This document shows positions 39,771 to 49,552 of a stretch of DNA of 64,000 nt, piece by piece (position 1 is the stretch's first letter; each line of letters opens with the position of its first letter). This DNA is from an uncultured bacterium (GTDB taxonomy: Bacteria > Spirochaetota > Leptospiria > Leptospirales > Leptonemataceae). Position numbers and translations under genes: made by a program. The notes below the pieces were generated by a model that ran no database searches, was not told where the DNA came from, and saw only the letters and a program-made list of their open reading frames with translations. The stretch is taken from contig CALFVU010000011.1 of assembly GCA_937928085.1 (NCBI GenBank), positions 1 through 64,000 on the forward strand, read 5' to 3'.

Positions 39771-40895
39771 TTATCGGATTAAAAATATATCTGTAGGTCG
39801 CTGTGGTAAAAAGATGATATTATAAAAAAAATTAAGGTTTGTATTATAAATGCGAATTGCAGGGAAATTTGTACTTTCTCCTAAATAAAGTAAACCGTCT
39901 TGATCGATTTCTAATCCTGAAGCAAAGCCATCTGCATTTCTATAATAAAGTATTGTTCGAATGACTTCTCCTATCAGTGGATTAAATTCTACTATACTAT
40001 TACTAAAATCGCTAAATGAAACTAAAGCATAACCTTTTTGAGCATCTTGAATCACAAAATCAAGTAAATCTCCACCCACTTTCTCTTCTTTCAGAATGAC
40101 ATGGGATGTTCCACTCATCGGACAAAAGCCTTCAATGGCTCCATCAATCTGAAAATTAAATCCCATATATCCGGGATTGGCAACATAAATACAATTTTCT
40201 CCAATAATGTTATAAATTTTTAACTTACTAACAGGATTTTTATAAAGAAATTGATGTGTGCGAATCACCGTATCGGTCTCGGGATCAATCTCCAATAAAA
40301 GAGAATAATCCGTGGGGGGAAAAATATAAACGATACTTGATCGATCTAATCGTTGTAAAGCTACATAGATTCTATTATTGAATTCTATAATTCCAGAACT
40401 TTCAGGCAAATTATCAGGTAAAAAATTTTGTGTATCTATAAATGAACTTAAATCAATTTTTTTTATTTCTGCACCTGTATTTCGATCAAGAACAAGTAAG
40501 TAATTTTTTTCGTAAAGAGTTATATAAGCTTTTTCTTTATAAAGAGCAATACCTTGCGGATTTGTATTTCTACCTGTAGAAAATTCTTTTTCTGTTAGAT
40601 AGAATAATTCGGGATTTAAAACTTGAACTGTATCTCTACCCAATCGATTTAAAATATAAATCTTTTTGTCTAAATAAAAACCTACTGCATCTGAATAAAT
40701 TGGTGTGTAATTAAAAACATAATTTATATTACTGCTAATCGTATAAAATCTTCCCGATCCACTAAAATCAGAAGTGATTACACCTATATTTCCAAAGTTT
40801 AATAAAGCTAAAAACAAACTTGGCTGTTTTAAATCTTTACAGTAAGTTACTAAAATAAGTAAAATCATTATAAATAATTTTTTTATAAAATTCAT
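39771..40895 (-). CDS. Lipoprotein with beta-propeller (YncE/NHL-like) repeats
   Basis: This 374-residue protein starts at the ATG at 40895, giving MNFIKKLFIMILLILVTYC with a lipid Cys at 19. The rest repeats a four-stranded blade pattern with phrases such as GFYLDKKIYILNRLGRDTV, NPQGIALYKEKAYITLY, LLEIDPETDTVIRTH and GLEIDQDGLLYLGES. The start lies 8 nt after the stop of a TonB-dependent receptor, so they form an operon. A receptor with a surface beta-propeller lipoprotein recalls BtuB-BtuG of Bacteroidota, which capture cobalamin. The ligand here is unknown. Confidence 0.8.
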   Translation of the reverse strand: MNFIKKLFIMILLILVTYCKDLKQPSLFLALLNFGNIGVITSDFSGSGRFYTISSNINYVFNYTPIYSDAVGFYLDKKIYILNRLGRDTVQVLNPELFYLTEKEFSTGRNTNPQGIALYKEKAYITLYEKNYLLVLDRNTGAEIKKIDLSSFIDTQNFLPDNLPESSGIIEFNNRIYVALQRLDRSSIVYIFPPTDYSLLLEIDPETDTVIRTHQFLYKNPVSKLKIYNIIGENCIYVANPGYMGFNFQIDGAIEGFCPMSGTSHVILKEEKVGGDLLDFVIQDAQKGYALVSFSDFSNSIVEFNPLIGEVIRTILYYRNADGFASGLEIDQDGLLYLGESTNFPAIRIYNTNLNFFYNIIFLPQRPTDIFLIR

Positions 40896-40903
40896 ATTAT
40901 AAT

Positions 40904-42961
40904 TCAATCAAAAAAATATTTTAGCCCCATCTGATAACTTCTACCAGGCAAGGGATAACCAATCACATCTTCTGCTAAACTGTTTTGTAAGTTTCGAACT
41001 TCTAAGAATACAAGTAATTTTTTTTCATATCTATAAAAACTTGAAAAATTATAGATCCATTTATTTTTTACAAAAGAAAAATAGTCATTCGATTCATTTC
41101 TAAAAAAAGCTCCAAAGTATTGAATTTCTAATTGTAACTCAAAAGTCTTCTCGGGAAAAATAGAAATTCCACTTTTTGCAGTATGTAAAGGTAGTAAAGG
41201 TATGTAAGAATTTTTCTGAGAATTCAATTTTTTATTGATTTTTATAGCCTCCATATATTGATACACATAATAGAACTGAAAAATTTCTTCGAGTTTATAC
41301 TTTAACGTGAATTCAATTCCTTTAATACTTGCCTTTTCGATATTCTCTGCTCTAAGAGAAAACTGCGAATTGGGCAAAAATCTAATTAAATTTCTTACTT
41401 TTTTTTGATATCCTCTTACATCTAATAATAAATGTTCATTCTGATAAAGAAATCCAATCTCTACATTATACGATTGTTCGGGATTTAAGTTCAGATTGGG
41501 AACAATCGATCCTTTTTCTCCAAATAATTCAATAAAAGAAGGAATGCGTTTTTCGTTATTATATTTTATAAATATTTTTGTATTTTTTTTGTGATGATCA
41601 AAATTCAAAATCATTTGATAGGAATCATTTATAAAGTTTATTTTAGATTCATCTTTTTTTAATTCTTCTACAGGTGTAGTTTGTTTTACTTTAGGTTCTA
41701 TGTAAAAATTATTTTTATATTCTTCGTAGCGAAACTCGGGAAGAATTTCTAAAAATCCATTAAAAAAAATCCACTGATTATACCAGTGACCACTATAATG
41801 GAATCTTTTTTTTTCACCGAGATCGATCAATTTTTGATTAAAAGCTGTATATTTATCTTCATTAAAACGTTCCTCTTCGTAACCTCCCAATAGTTTTAAT
41901 CGATATGAAAAAAAAGAAGAATCAAAAATCATAACTTCTGGCATTAAATGCAACCCTTTATTGTTCATAAACGCTTCGCTTTGATTTGCACCAAACGCTA
42001 ACTCATTTTTTGGATCCTTGAAATGATTATTGATATATGTATAAAAAATTCTTGTTTTTAAATTGAAAAAATTTTCGATTAAATTTTTTGTATCTGTAAA
42101 AATCCCCGTTGTATTTCTTAAATGTTCTCTTTTTGTTTTTTCTGTTTGTTTTGTAATAGATCCAGGCAAACCATGGATTCTATAAAAGCTATCGTTTAAA
42201 AATCGTATTTCTGTGTTCGAAAATTTATAAAAAGAAGTAATCATTCCACTTGTTTTTTTATATTGAGCATTTTTTCTTACATCATTATAATCATCCAAAG
42301 TATTAAAATAAATCGTTCCGTTATGATTTCGAAATTGATAATTCTGATCCGAAGTTTCTTTATAAAAAGAGATGGTAATCCCCCCATTGATAATAGAAGA
42401 AGGTAAATCTTCTTTTAAGTTCGAAGAATCATTTTTTATCTGATGATCTTTATTAATCAATTTTGTATAGAGAAAACCACCACCAAAAGTTTTGTAAGAT
42501 CCTCCCTGTATCCATATTTGATTTTCTCTGTTGTAGTAATTGGGAATAAGATTTATACTTCCTCCTATAGAACTACCCGTTAGTTCATTCATAATTCCGT
42601 TTTTCTGGATCTGGATTGATTGATAATTCATTATGTGGAGATCGGATAAATCCACTTCACTATAAGAACCAAAATGTAAAGGGATACCATCTATATGGAT
42701 TTGAACTTGATTCCCATTACTTCCTCGAATACGAACTAAAGAATAACTTCCTTCTCCCCCATATTTTTGAATTAGAATCCCCCCTTCTTTTTCTAATAAT
42801 TGATCTAAAGTATAATGAAAATTAGATTTTTCTATAGTAAGAATATCCTTTTTTGGTCCTTTATCATCTTTTTTAGATTTCACAATAATTGTATAATCTT
42901 CTGAATACAAAGAAATTACTAATAAGGATAGTATTAAAAAAAAATTTATAGTTTTTTTCAT
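40904..42961 (-). CDS. TonB-dependent outer-membrane receptor (BtuB-like)
   Basis: This 685-residue protein has a signal peptide (MKKTINFFLILSLLVISLYS). The plug domain contains LDQLLEKEGGILIQKYGG and then VRIRGSNGNQVQIHIDGIPL, with GGSINLIPN closing the plug. A beta-barrel rich in aromatic strands follows and ends in Phe-Asp (YFFD). VRIRGS-x-x-x-QV-x-x-x-DG resembles BtuB and related cofactor receptors. A TonB box is not obvious near the N-terminus. No cobalamin riboswitch or Fur box was seen in the 233-nt upstream gap. It is the first gene of a two-gene operon with the propeller lipoprotein. Confidence 0.9.
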   Translation of the reverse strand: MKKTINFFLILSLLVISLYSEDYTIIVKSKKDDKGPKKDILTIEKSNFHYTLDQLLEKEGGILIQKYGGEGSYSLVRIRGSNGNQVQIHIDGIPLHFGSYSEVDLSDLHIMNYQSIQIQKNGIMNELTGSSIGGSINLIPNYYNRENQIWIQGGSYKTFGGGFLYTKLINKDHQIKNDSSNLKEDLPSSIINGGITISFYKETSDQNYQFRNHNGTIYFNTLDDYNDVRKNAQYKKTSGMITSFYKFSNTEIRFLNDSFYRIHGLPGSITKQTEKTKREHLRNTTGIFTDTKNLIENFFNLKTRIFYTYINNHFKDPKNELAFGANQSEAFMNNKGLHLMPEVMIFDSSFFSYRLKLLGGYEEERFNEDKYTAFNQKLIDLGEKKRFHYSGHWYNQWIFFNGFLEILPEFRYEEYKNNFYIEPKVKQTTPVEELKKDESKINFINDSYQMILNFDHHKKNTKIFIKYNNEKRIPSFIELFGEKGSIVPNLNLNPEQSYNVEIGFLYQNEHLLLDVRGYQKKVRNLIRFLPNSQFSLRAENIEKASIKGIEFTLKYKLEEIFQFYYVYQYMEAIKINKKLNSQKNSYIPLLPLHTAKSGISIFPEKTFELQLEIQYFGAFFRNESNDYFSFVKNKWIYNFSSFYRYEKKLLVFLEVRNLQNSLAEDVIGYPLPGRSYQMGLKYFFD

Positions 42962-43194
42962 ATCATAGTTTTGCTAAAACAAAAATTTTGATAGTTATTC
43001 TATGACAAATCACATAATGAAAATTTCGCAATTTTTTTTAGAAGAAATAAAATTTTTAAAGAATCTAAAAATTTTTATTTTTCATCAATTCTAATAAAAA
43101 TTATTTTATAAAGAATTTAAAACTTGATTATTCTACGCTACAAAAAAAATAGCCATTAGTTTAAATTATATTTTCTTTATTTACTTAAAGTATT

Positions 43195-43581
43195 ATGCAA
43201 ATCATACGTTTAATTTTTCTGATATTGTGGTTATCAATTTTGAATGTTTGCGTTAGTAGTAATGCTGGAATAGCTACTTCGAATATACCTTTAAATTATA
43301 ACATTCAAGATATTGAATATATCAAAACAGATAGTATAGAAAAGCACTGGTATAATTTCGATATTGGAATTTTAGGATTTCCCTTAAAAGAACCACCTAT
43401 CGATTCAGCTATTCAAGAATTGCTAAATAATAATCAAGGAGATGCTTTGATCAATATACGATACTATACACAAAAAAGTATATTTTTATTCATAACTCGA
43501 AATACGCTCTTTATAAAAGGAGATATTGTAAGAATTAAAAAAAATCCTTTAGAAACTAAAAAATCCAAAGAAAAGTTATGA
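43195..43581 (+). CDS. Small TRL-like lipoprotein
   Basis: This 128-residue lipoprotein has the signal peptide MQIIRLIFLILWLSILNVC with lipid Cys 19. The C-terminal half contains the pattern AIQELLNNNQGDALINIRYY and IKGDIVRI, resembling TRL-like/YbjQ-type small lipoproteins with a conserved GDA-(L/I)-INI strand. It is the first gene of a run in which each stop overlaps the next start by 4 nt. Its function is unknown. The next gene has the same fold pattern. Confidence 0.78.
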   Translation: MQIIRLIFLILWLSILNVCVSSNAGIATSNIPLNYNIQDIEYIKTDSIEKHWYNFDIGILGFPLKEPPIDSAIQELLNNNQGDALINIRYYTQKSIFLFITRNTLFIKGDIVRIKKNPLETKKSKEKL

Positions 43582-44048
43582 AATCTAAAATCATACTACT
43601 AAACTTTTTTTTACTATATTGTTTTGCTGGAAATGTTATCAACAAAGGAGGACACATTGACAACATACAGCTATACAGTACAGCAACCAATTTTTTTTAT
43701 AATCAGTTTTATGTTTTATGTTTTGATTCAGAAACATATGAAAAACAAAATAGCACAGAAAAAGATATTACAAAATTTATTGAATATATTCCGAATACAC
43801 ATTATAAAGGAGGATGCGAACAAATTGGAGAAGTCTCTGAATATTATTTATTTCATTTATTTCCTGTATCTGGCAAAATCGATCCTGAATATGCAATTGC
43901 AACGGTTGTCCAAAAATTAGAAGGCGATACGATGATCAATATTCGAACCTGGCACGAAACTCATTATTACTCTTTATTAGGAAAAGTAAGAGTTCTAAAA
44001 GTAAAAGGAGATGTTATAAAATTTACTTTACCAAAAGAAGCAAAATGA
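43578..44048 (+). CDS. Small lipoprotein, paralogue-like neighbour
   Basis: This 156-residue protein has the signal peptide MKSKIILLNFFLLYC with lipid Cys 15. GGHIDNIQLYSTATNF and the later EGDTMINIRTWHETHYYSLL and KVKGDVIKF align in pattern with the preceding lipoprotein (GDxxINIR, then GDV/I), suggesting divergent paralogues. Mature cysteines include one in VLCFDSE and one in GGCEQIG. It overlaps both neighbours by 4 nt, so translation is coupled across the operon. Confidence 0.75.
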   Translation: MKSKIILLNFFLLYCFAGNVINKGGHIDNIQLYSTATNFFYNQFYVLCFDSETYEKQNSTEKDITKFIEYIPNTHYKGGCEQIGEVSEYYLFHLFPVSGKIDPEYAIATVVQKLEGDTMINIRTWHETHYYSLLGKVRVLKVKGDVIKFTLPKEAK

Positions 44049-44329
44049 ACAAAAATCAATTAATCTTATTTCTAATTCTTTTTCTTTTTAGTTGTCAAAT
44101 AGAAGATTCTTCGATTAAAATTATAGATGCTTATACAGAGTTATATAATGCGATTGAATACAAATACAAAGAATGTGGAAATAAGCCAGAAACTACCATC
44201 ATACTACCAAATCAAGTTTCCAGAAATGCTTTAAAATTATGTACGTTACAAATTCTACGATTAGAATGCCCATTTTACGAGTATCCTATTTCTTGCTACG
44301 ATATTTATTGGAATATTTTTACAAAATGA
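44045..44329 (+). CDS. Small Cys-containing lipoprotein
   Basis: This 94-residue protein has the signal peptide MNKNQLILFLILFLFSC with lipid Cys 17. The mature part is about 78 residues with four further cysteines (KECGNKP, LKLCTLQ, LECPFYE, ISCYDI), able to form two disulfides outside the cytoplasm. No family recognised. Its stop TGA overlaps the ATG of the TonB receptor at 44326. Confidence 0.72.
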   Translation: MNKNQLILFLILFLFSCQIEDSSIKIIDAYTELYNAIEYKYKECGNKPETTIILPNQVSRNALKLCTLQILRLECPFYEYPISCYDIYWNIFTK

Positions 44330-46815
44330 AGCTCAAAAAATTTTTTATTGCTTTAGTGTTTACATTCAACCAACTATTTAGTTTTGAAATAAAAATCAAA
44401 ATTTTAAACGAAAAAAAAGAACCCCAAGATAATGTACGAGTTATAATCATAGAAACTAAAGAAGCTCAATTTACCGATAGCAATGGTATTGCAGAATTTG
44501 ATGTTCCCAAAGAAGGATTTTATAACGTAAGGATCATTTTAAATGATGGTACAATACTTCAGCCTTCAATTCAAGTCTTGGGAAAAAATCAAACTATTGA
44601 GTTGTACACATCCCAACCTAAAGAAACTCAAAGAACTAAGCAAAATCAGCAAATAGTAGGAGAAGAGGGAATTGTAATCATTGGTAAAAAACAAAAACAA
44701 GTATCTTCTGTTTATACAGTAAAATTAGAAGACATAAAGCGAATACCCGGACAATTTGGAGAAGCTCTTAGAGGTATAGAAAATCTACCTGGCGTAAGTG
44801 CACCTGCTTTTGGTAATGGTGAACTTGCCATACGTGGTGCTAATACCGATGCGAATGCTTACTACGTAGATAATCTTCCTATCGCTTATCCTTTTCATTT
44901 AGTATCTATAAACTCTGTAATCCAGAATGAATTGATAGAATCTATTGACGTTTATACAGGTTCTTTTCCGGCAAATTATGGAGATGCTTATGGTGGAATC
45001 ATAACAATCAATACCCCAGACAATATTGAAAAATTTGGAGGTATTACTACATTTAGTTTGTGGTCTAGTAGTGTGCTTTTCCAGAAACCTTTTGATAACA
45101 AACTGGGATATTTTATAGTTGGAGCTAGAGCTTCGTATTTGGATCAAACTTTACAATCGTTTATACCAAAAAACGTAACCTTAGTTCCAAAATATGCAGA
45201 TACACAAGTAAAATATAAACTTAATCTTACGGAAACTCAATCATTATATTTTTATCTGATTGGCTCTAGAGACTCTTTTGTTTTAAAAATTAAAGATAAA
45301 CCTTTTAGCAATCCATTAGAAGAACTTCCCCCTGATTTGATCGGAGCATTTGCTTCTGTAGATAGGGATTTTCTGACTTTAGCCTTAAGGCATAGCTATC
45401 AACCTAATTCTAAATTTTTTACAGAATCCACCTTAATACATTATATCAATAGATTTTATTTAGATGGATCGATTGGACAAGTTAAGGGAAAGTTTACAAG
45501 AACGGAAGGCTATAGTTCTTTTCGAAATGATTCAAATTGGGAATTAATGAAAAATCATCTTTCTTTAGATTTTGGATTTGCCCTTCGAACTAAAATTTTA
45601 ACAAATAAAGGTAGTACAGTTCGAGTACGAGATCCTTTAAATCCAAATCCTAACCCATATAAAACTGATCCACCAGATTTTGATCAAGTACCTGTTGATG
45701 ACAAAGAATTTAATCCATACCATAATGCGTACTTGGTTTTTAATATTAAACATCCTTATTTTGAATTTTATCCCGGTGTTCGTTATGAATACTTTGGTCT
45801 ACAAAACCAAAATGTAGTCGATCCAAGAGGAAATTTTATTATTGTTTTAACAAAAGAATTTCAAGTGATTGGTGGTGGAGGAATTTATCATCTATTACCC
45901 AAAGGAAATCAATACTCAAAAACAGCTGGAAATCCTTATTTAACTTTCGAAAAAGCAAGCCATACATCAGGAGGATTTCAATACAAAAAAGAATTATGGA
46001 TTTTTAGAATCGAAGGCTTTAAGCAATATTACGATAATCTTGTTGTAGGAGATCCTTACATCACTACACCTATCAAAATCAATTTGGATCCAATCACAAG
46101 ATGGGAAAATCCTATTTTATACAATGCACCGTTATATTATTCTAACAAAGGTGATGGTTTTTCTTATGGCATCGAAATGTTTTTAAAAAAAGATCTTCCT
46201 CCCAGAACTAATGGCTTTTATGGATGGATTTCCTATACACATAGTGTTTCCAAAAGAAAAGATCACATCCATCGATTAACAGAAGAAGAAAAACAAAATA
46301 TTATTAGTGCTGATGAAAAAAAATTGTTACAATATTACGATAATTCTCAACTTAATTCTTCTAATTTTGATCGAAGGCATATTGTGAATTTTATTTTCGG
46401 TTGGAAAATCAATTCAGAATATCAATTAGGTATACGATGGAGATATGCTACTTCCCCACCTTATACCCAAATTATAGGCGATGATGGCGGTATTACAAAA
46501 AATAATGGAAGACCTATTTTTCAACCAAAATTTTCAGATACAAAAAATACTGTACGTTTAAAACCTTATCAAAGATTAGATTTGCGTTTAGATAAATTTC
46601 TGAATTATGAATGGGGATACGGTAATATTTATTTAGAACTAATCAATGCATATATCCGAGATAATCCAGCTGGATTTGCTTTTGATAAATCTGTTCCATA
46701 TTCCAGCATCAATCCTACAATTGCAAATGAATTTGGAAATTTAGAAATAAACATTTCTTCTAAAAAAAGACTAAGAATTCCTTTATTTAATATTGGTATA
46801 GAGGTAAAATTTTAA
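44326..46815 (+). CDS. TonB-dependent receptor with N-terminal carboxypeptidase-like domain
   Basis: This 829-residue protein starts at the ATG at 44326, overlapping the upstream stop; a longer frame from 44239 lacks a signal peptide. After the signal peptide, residues 18-90 form a carboxypeptidase-regulatory-like beta domain (NEKKEPQDNVRVIIIETKEA, GIAEFDVPKEGFY). The plug follows with LRGIENLPGVSAPAFGNGEL, AIRGANTDANAYYVDNLPI and YGGIITINTPDN, then a large barrel ending in GIEVKF with C-terminal Phe. Such receptors import large or polymeric ligands. The flanking small lipoproteins probably form a surface complex with it. Confidence 0.88.
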   Translation: MKLKKFFIALVFTFNQLFSFEIKIKILNEKKEPQDNVRVIIIETKEAQFTDSNGIAEFDVPKEGFYNVRIILNDGTILQPSIQVLGKNQTIELYTSQPKETQRTKQNQQIVGEEGIVIIGKKQKQVSSVYTVKLEDIKRIPGQFGEALRGIENLPGVSAPAFGNGELAIRGANTDANAYYVDNLPIAYPFHLVSINSVIQNELIESIDVYTGSFPANYGDAYGGIITINTPDNIEKFGGITTFSLWSSSVLFQKPFDNKLGYFIVGARASYLDQTLQSFIPKNVTLVPKYADTQVKYKLNLTETQSLYFYLIGSRDSFVLKIKDKPFSNPLEELPPDLIGAFASVDRDFLTLALRHSYQPNSKFFTESTLIHYINRFYLDGSIGQVKGKFTRTEGYSSFRNDSNWELMKNHLSLDFGFALRTKILTNKGSTVRVRDPLNPNPNPYKTDPPDFDQVPVDDKEFNPYHNAYLVFNIKHPYFEFYPGVRYEYFGLQNQNVVDPRGNFIIVLTKEFQVIGGGGIYHLLPKGNQYSKTAGNPYLTFEKASHTSGGFQYKKELWIFRIEGFKQYYDNLVVGDPYITTPIKINLDPITRWENPILYNAPLYYSNKGDGFSYGIEMFLKKDLPPRTNGFYGWISYTHSVSKRKDHIHRLTEEEKQNIISADEKKLLQYYDNSQLNSSNFDRRHIVNFIFGWKINSEYQLGIRWRYATSPPYTQIIGDDGGITKNNGRPIFQPKFSDTKNTVRLKPYQRLDLRLDKFLNYEWGYGNIYLELINAYIRDNPAGFAFDKSVPYSSINPTIANEFGNLEINISSKKRLRIPLFNIGIEVKF

Positions 46816-47306
46816 TGAAAAGATTATACATATTTTTTCTATTGATCCTTTTGAACTGCGAGAATCTTTCTCAATACGAAAAAAAAGAAACTTTAAGAAA
46901 TTTATATATTTTTTTAAATTTACCTGACGATCAAAAAATTCATACTTTATGTAAAGAATCTGAAAGTTCTGCTATAAACTGTTTATCTTCTAACATAGCC
47001 TACATAAATCTCCTGAATACATTTTACAATATTTCCATAACATCTACAAATCCTGATGAATATTGTCCTGTTATATTAAATTCTGTGGTTTTTAGTAAAT
47101 TTTCTAATGATGCTAAAAGATGTCATTTTGAATGTAATCATAAGTTTTGGCAGAATGTTAGTGATTGTAGCAAAACTTCCGAAATTCTTAATACTTATTC
47201 TGAATGCTTGCCGGGGATCTGGATAAAAGAATGCAAAGATCAAAATTTTAAAAATTGTCTAAAAAACTGCTTTCAAAACGGAACTCCTATCTGGTTTATC
47301 AAATAA
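46815..47306 (+). CDS. Cys-rich lipoprotein following the TonB receptor
   Basis: This 163-residue protein has the signal peptide MKRLYIFFLLILLNC with lipid Cys 15. The mature chain has ten cysteines, spaced as in CHFECNHKFWQNVSDC, SECLPG, KECKDQ, NFKNCLKNC, enough for five disulfides. The ATG shares one base with the receptor stop (TAATG). It is the last gene of the five-gene operon. No family recognised. The even Cys number and signal peptide suggest a disulfide-stabilised extracytoplasmic protein. Confidence 0.75.
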   Translation: MKRLYIFFLLILLNCENLSQYEKKETLRNLYIFLNLPDDQKIHTLCKESESSAINCLSSNIAYINLLNTFYNISITSTNPDEYCPVILNSVVFSKFSNDAKRCHFECNHKFWQNVSDCSKTSEILNTYSECLPGIWIKECKDQNFKNCLKNCFQNGTPIWFIK

Positions 47307-47815
47307 AAAAAAGATTATTTACAACAAAAGCTGTGCAACTTTCTTTTTTATATCACAAAAGAATTTTTATATTTTTTTATTAAAATTTGATAATTTTTTC
47401 TCTCTTGTAAACATAAAATTAGATCTTATACAAAGTTTTTTTTATAATTTTACAAAATGATTCTCTAATCAATTCTTATAAGTATTTTTTTTATTAAAAA
47501 ATATTATTGATTTTTTAATCCGACATATTTTCGATATTTCTATAATACAAATAAAGTATAAAGATCAAATTTTTTTGTGATAGTCTATCAATTCGAAGAA
47601 TTTTGAATCACAACACTCTGAATATAAAATACATTTATCTTCTATAGAAAACTTTTTTTTAGTTATTTATGCAAAATTCAGTTTTTTTTGAAATTATATT
47701 AGATTCTATACTATTAGGATACATAATTTTTGATTGACTCAATTTATAAAATCATAAACTTTTATTAAATTTATTAAATGGAACTAACAACTAGAAAAAA
47801 GTGGATACAAAGAAT
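47307..47815. other. AT-rich intergenic region, no gene seen
   Basis: About 510 nt of extreme AT content lie between the Cys-rich lipoprotein gene and the next signal-peptide gene. No frame longer than a few dozen codons and no stable GC hairpin are seen. TTGACT at 47734-47739 could be a -35 box for the downstream gene, but the matching -10 is weak. Confidence 0.6.
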
Positions 47816-48511
47816 ATGAAACATTTATGTTCTATAATTATTTTTTTCTTTAGCTTTTCCTTATATGGATTTGGCACATATGCTGAAGGAAGGGCAATTG
47901 TTAAAGTAATTAAGTTAACCTCAGGCGGAATTTTTTTTGAATCTTTCGAAGGCACACTAGAAATAGCTTCGTTTGATTCTAATGAAAAATGCGAAAACTT
48001 CGAAGATTGTTATACACCACAAGTAAAACAGGTTGATTTTAGTGTACGTATAGAAAATAAAGAAACTATCAAATTTTTAAAAGATAATTTAAACAAGGTA
48101 ATTCTTATAGATTATAAAATCCATAGAATCGAACCGATTACCCTAAGCACAAGTTTCGAAATTCTAAAAGCCTATCCTTTTAAATTAAACCTTCCTCCAG
48201 ACTTTCCCACAAAGTTTATAGTAAAAAAAACAGGAAGTAGAAACTTTTCATTCTTTGGAAAAGTGCTACAATTAGAATATAGGGGTACTGTAGTCAGAAC
48301 ATTCGAAGGTATTTATTACGATAGACAAAAAGATAAAATTCGACTAATTTCCATTACAAACGCAGATATGGCGAATTATATAAGAAAATCGATGGAATAC
48401 ACCAAAGAATATCATATTGGGATTTCTAAGTCAATTATAAAGGGATTTCGAGAAACCACCTTTGATATTTTCGAAATCAATTATCTAGAAGCCGCTGGTG
48501 GTATAGAATAA
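47816..48511 (+). CDS. Secreted protein of unknown function
   Basis: This 231-residue protein starts at the ATG at 47816 rather than the GTG at 47801. The signal peptide is MKHLCSIIIFFFSFSLYGFG with a probable cleavage after it. The rest is beta-rich, with a short Cys pair KCENFEDC, and repeated phrases around binding strands (VIKLTSGGIFFESFEG, VLQLEYRGTVVRTFEG) that hint at an internal duplication. No family recognised. It lies alone, converging with the KpsF gene, whose stop abuts it at 48512. Confidence 0.72.
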   Translation: MKHLCSIIIFFFSFSLYGFGTYAEGRAIVKVIKLTSGGIFFESFEGTLEIASFDSNEKCENFEDCYTPQVKQVDFSVRIENKETIKFLKDNLNKVILIDYKIHRIEPITLSTSFEILKAYPFKLNLPPDFPTKFIVKKTGSRNFSFFGKVLQLEYRGTVVRTFEGIYYDRQKDKIRLISITNADMANYIRKSMEYTKEYHIGISKSIIKGFRETTFDIFEINYLEAAGGIE

Positions 48512-49489
48512 TTATAAACCTGCTTTTACGAGATCGTGTATTCTTAAAAGTCCTATAGGTTTATCATCTTCATCTACAACAGGAATAACACTAATCTGAG
48601 ATGGTCTATCCTCCATTAGATGCAATGCATCAATGGCTTTTGTATTTTTTCTTACAATAATTGGATTTCTCGTCATTATATCTTCAATCTTTTTATCTAA
48701 GATATTACCAAATTTTAATATGGATCTACGTATATCTCCATCGGTTACTATACCTATAGTTTTATAGTTTTCATCTACTACTATAGCACCTCCCAGATTT
48801 GGTTTTGTAATTGTTTCTAATAGTTTTACAATTGAATCATGAATATAAACAACTGGATTTCCCTGATCTAAAATCAAAAGATCTTCTACATTTAGAAGTA
48901 ATCGTTTACCTAGTTGTCCCGCAGGATGATAAAAAGCAAAATTCTCTGGTTGAAATCTTTTTATTTTCGCTAAAGTAGAAGCTAAAGAATCACCTATAAC
49001 CAAAGCTACTGTTGTAGAAGAAGTAGGAGCAAGATTTAAAGGATCTGCTTCTTTCGAAACATAGGCATTTAACACAACATCGCATAAACTTCCAGCACGA
49101 GAACGAGAATTTCCTAAAATTCCAATTACTGGATTGCCCATTTTTTTAACTACATTCAACATTTGTATCACTTCTTCTGATTCTCCACTTTTTGCAATTA
49201 CCAATACTACATCCTCTTTTTGCAAAGCTCCTAAATCTCCATGTAATGCTTCTCCTGGATGTAAAAAAAACGCCGGTGTTCCTAAAGAAGAAAAAGTGGC
49301 AGCTATTTTTTGAGCAATCAAACCCGATTTACCCATTCCAGAACAAGCAACTTTTCCTTTTGTATTTTTAATTATTTCTACAGATTTTAAAACTGACTCT
49401 TCTGATATTTGCTGAATTGTATTTGTTAGTTCTGATATTTGAATTGAAAAACTATTACGAAACTCTTCTATAATTTTAGAATCGTCCAT
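48512..49489 (-). CDS. kdsD: Arabinose-5-phosphate isomerase (KpsF/KdsD)
   Basis: This 325-residue protein has an N-terminal SIS domain (GMGKSGLIAQKIAATFSSLG, HPGEALHGDLG, VLVIAKSGES) and a C-terminal CBS pair (DSIVKLLETITKPNLGGAIV, GIVTDGDIRR, IEDIMTRNPIIV, PIGLLRIHDLV). It converts ribulose-5-P to arabinose-5-P, the precursor of Kdo in LPS. Length and domain order are standard. It lies downstream of the PBP gene on the same strand, 63 nt away, forming an envelope-synthesis cluster with it and lepB. Confidence 0.95.
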   Translation of the reverse strand: MDDSKIIEEFRNSFSIQISELTNTIQQISEESVLKSVEIIKNTKGKVACSGMGKSGLIAQKIAATFSSLGTPAFFLHPGEALHGDLGALQKEDVVLVIAKSGESEEVIQMLNVVKKMGNPVIGILGNSRSRAGSLCDVVLNAYVSKEADPLNLAPTSSTTVALVIGDSLASTLAKIKRFQPENFAFYHPAGQLGKRLLLNVEDLLILDQGNPVVYIHDSIVKLLETITKPNLGGAIVVDENYKTIGIVTDGDIRRSILKFGNILDKKIEDIMTRNPIIVRKNTKAIDALHLMEDRPSQISVIPVVDEDDKPIGLLRIHDLVKAGL

Positions 49490-49552
49490 TTCGAAATTTA
49501 TTTTTTTTAAAGAAATACTGAATCAACAAAAATTACAAACTATATTGAATTT

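Noticed and set aside
42962-43194. Cobalamin riboswitch or Fur box upstream of the BtuB-like receptor
   Set aside because: No conserved B12 box or Fur-like palindrome could be found in the AT-rich gap.
44239-44325. Upstream start for the second TonB receptor
   Set aside because: It would lie inside the preceding lipoprotein gene and destroy the signal peptide; ATG at 44326 overlaps the stop as ATGA.
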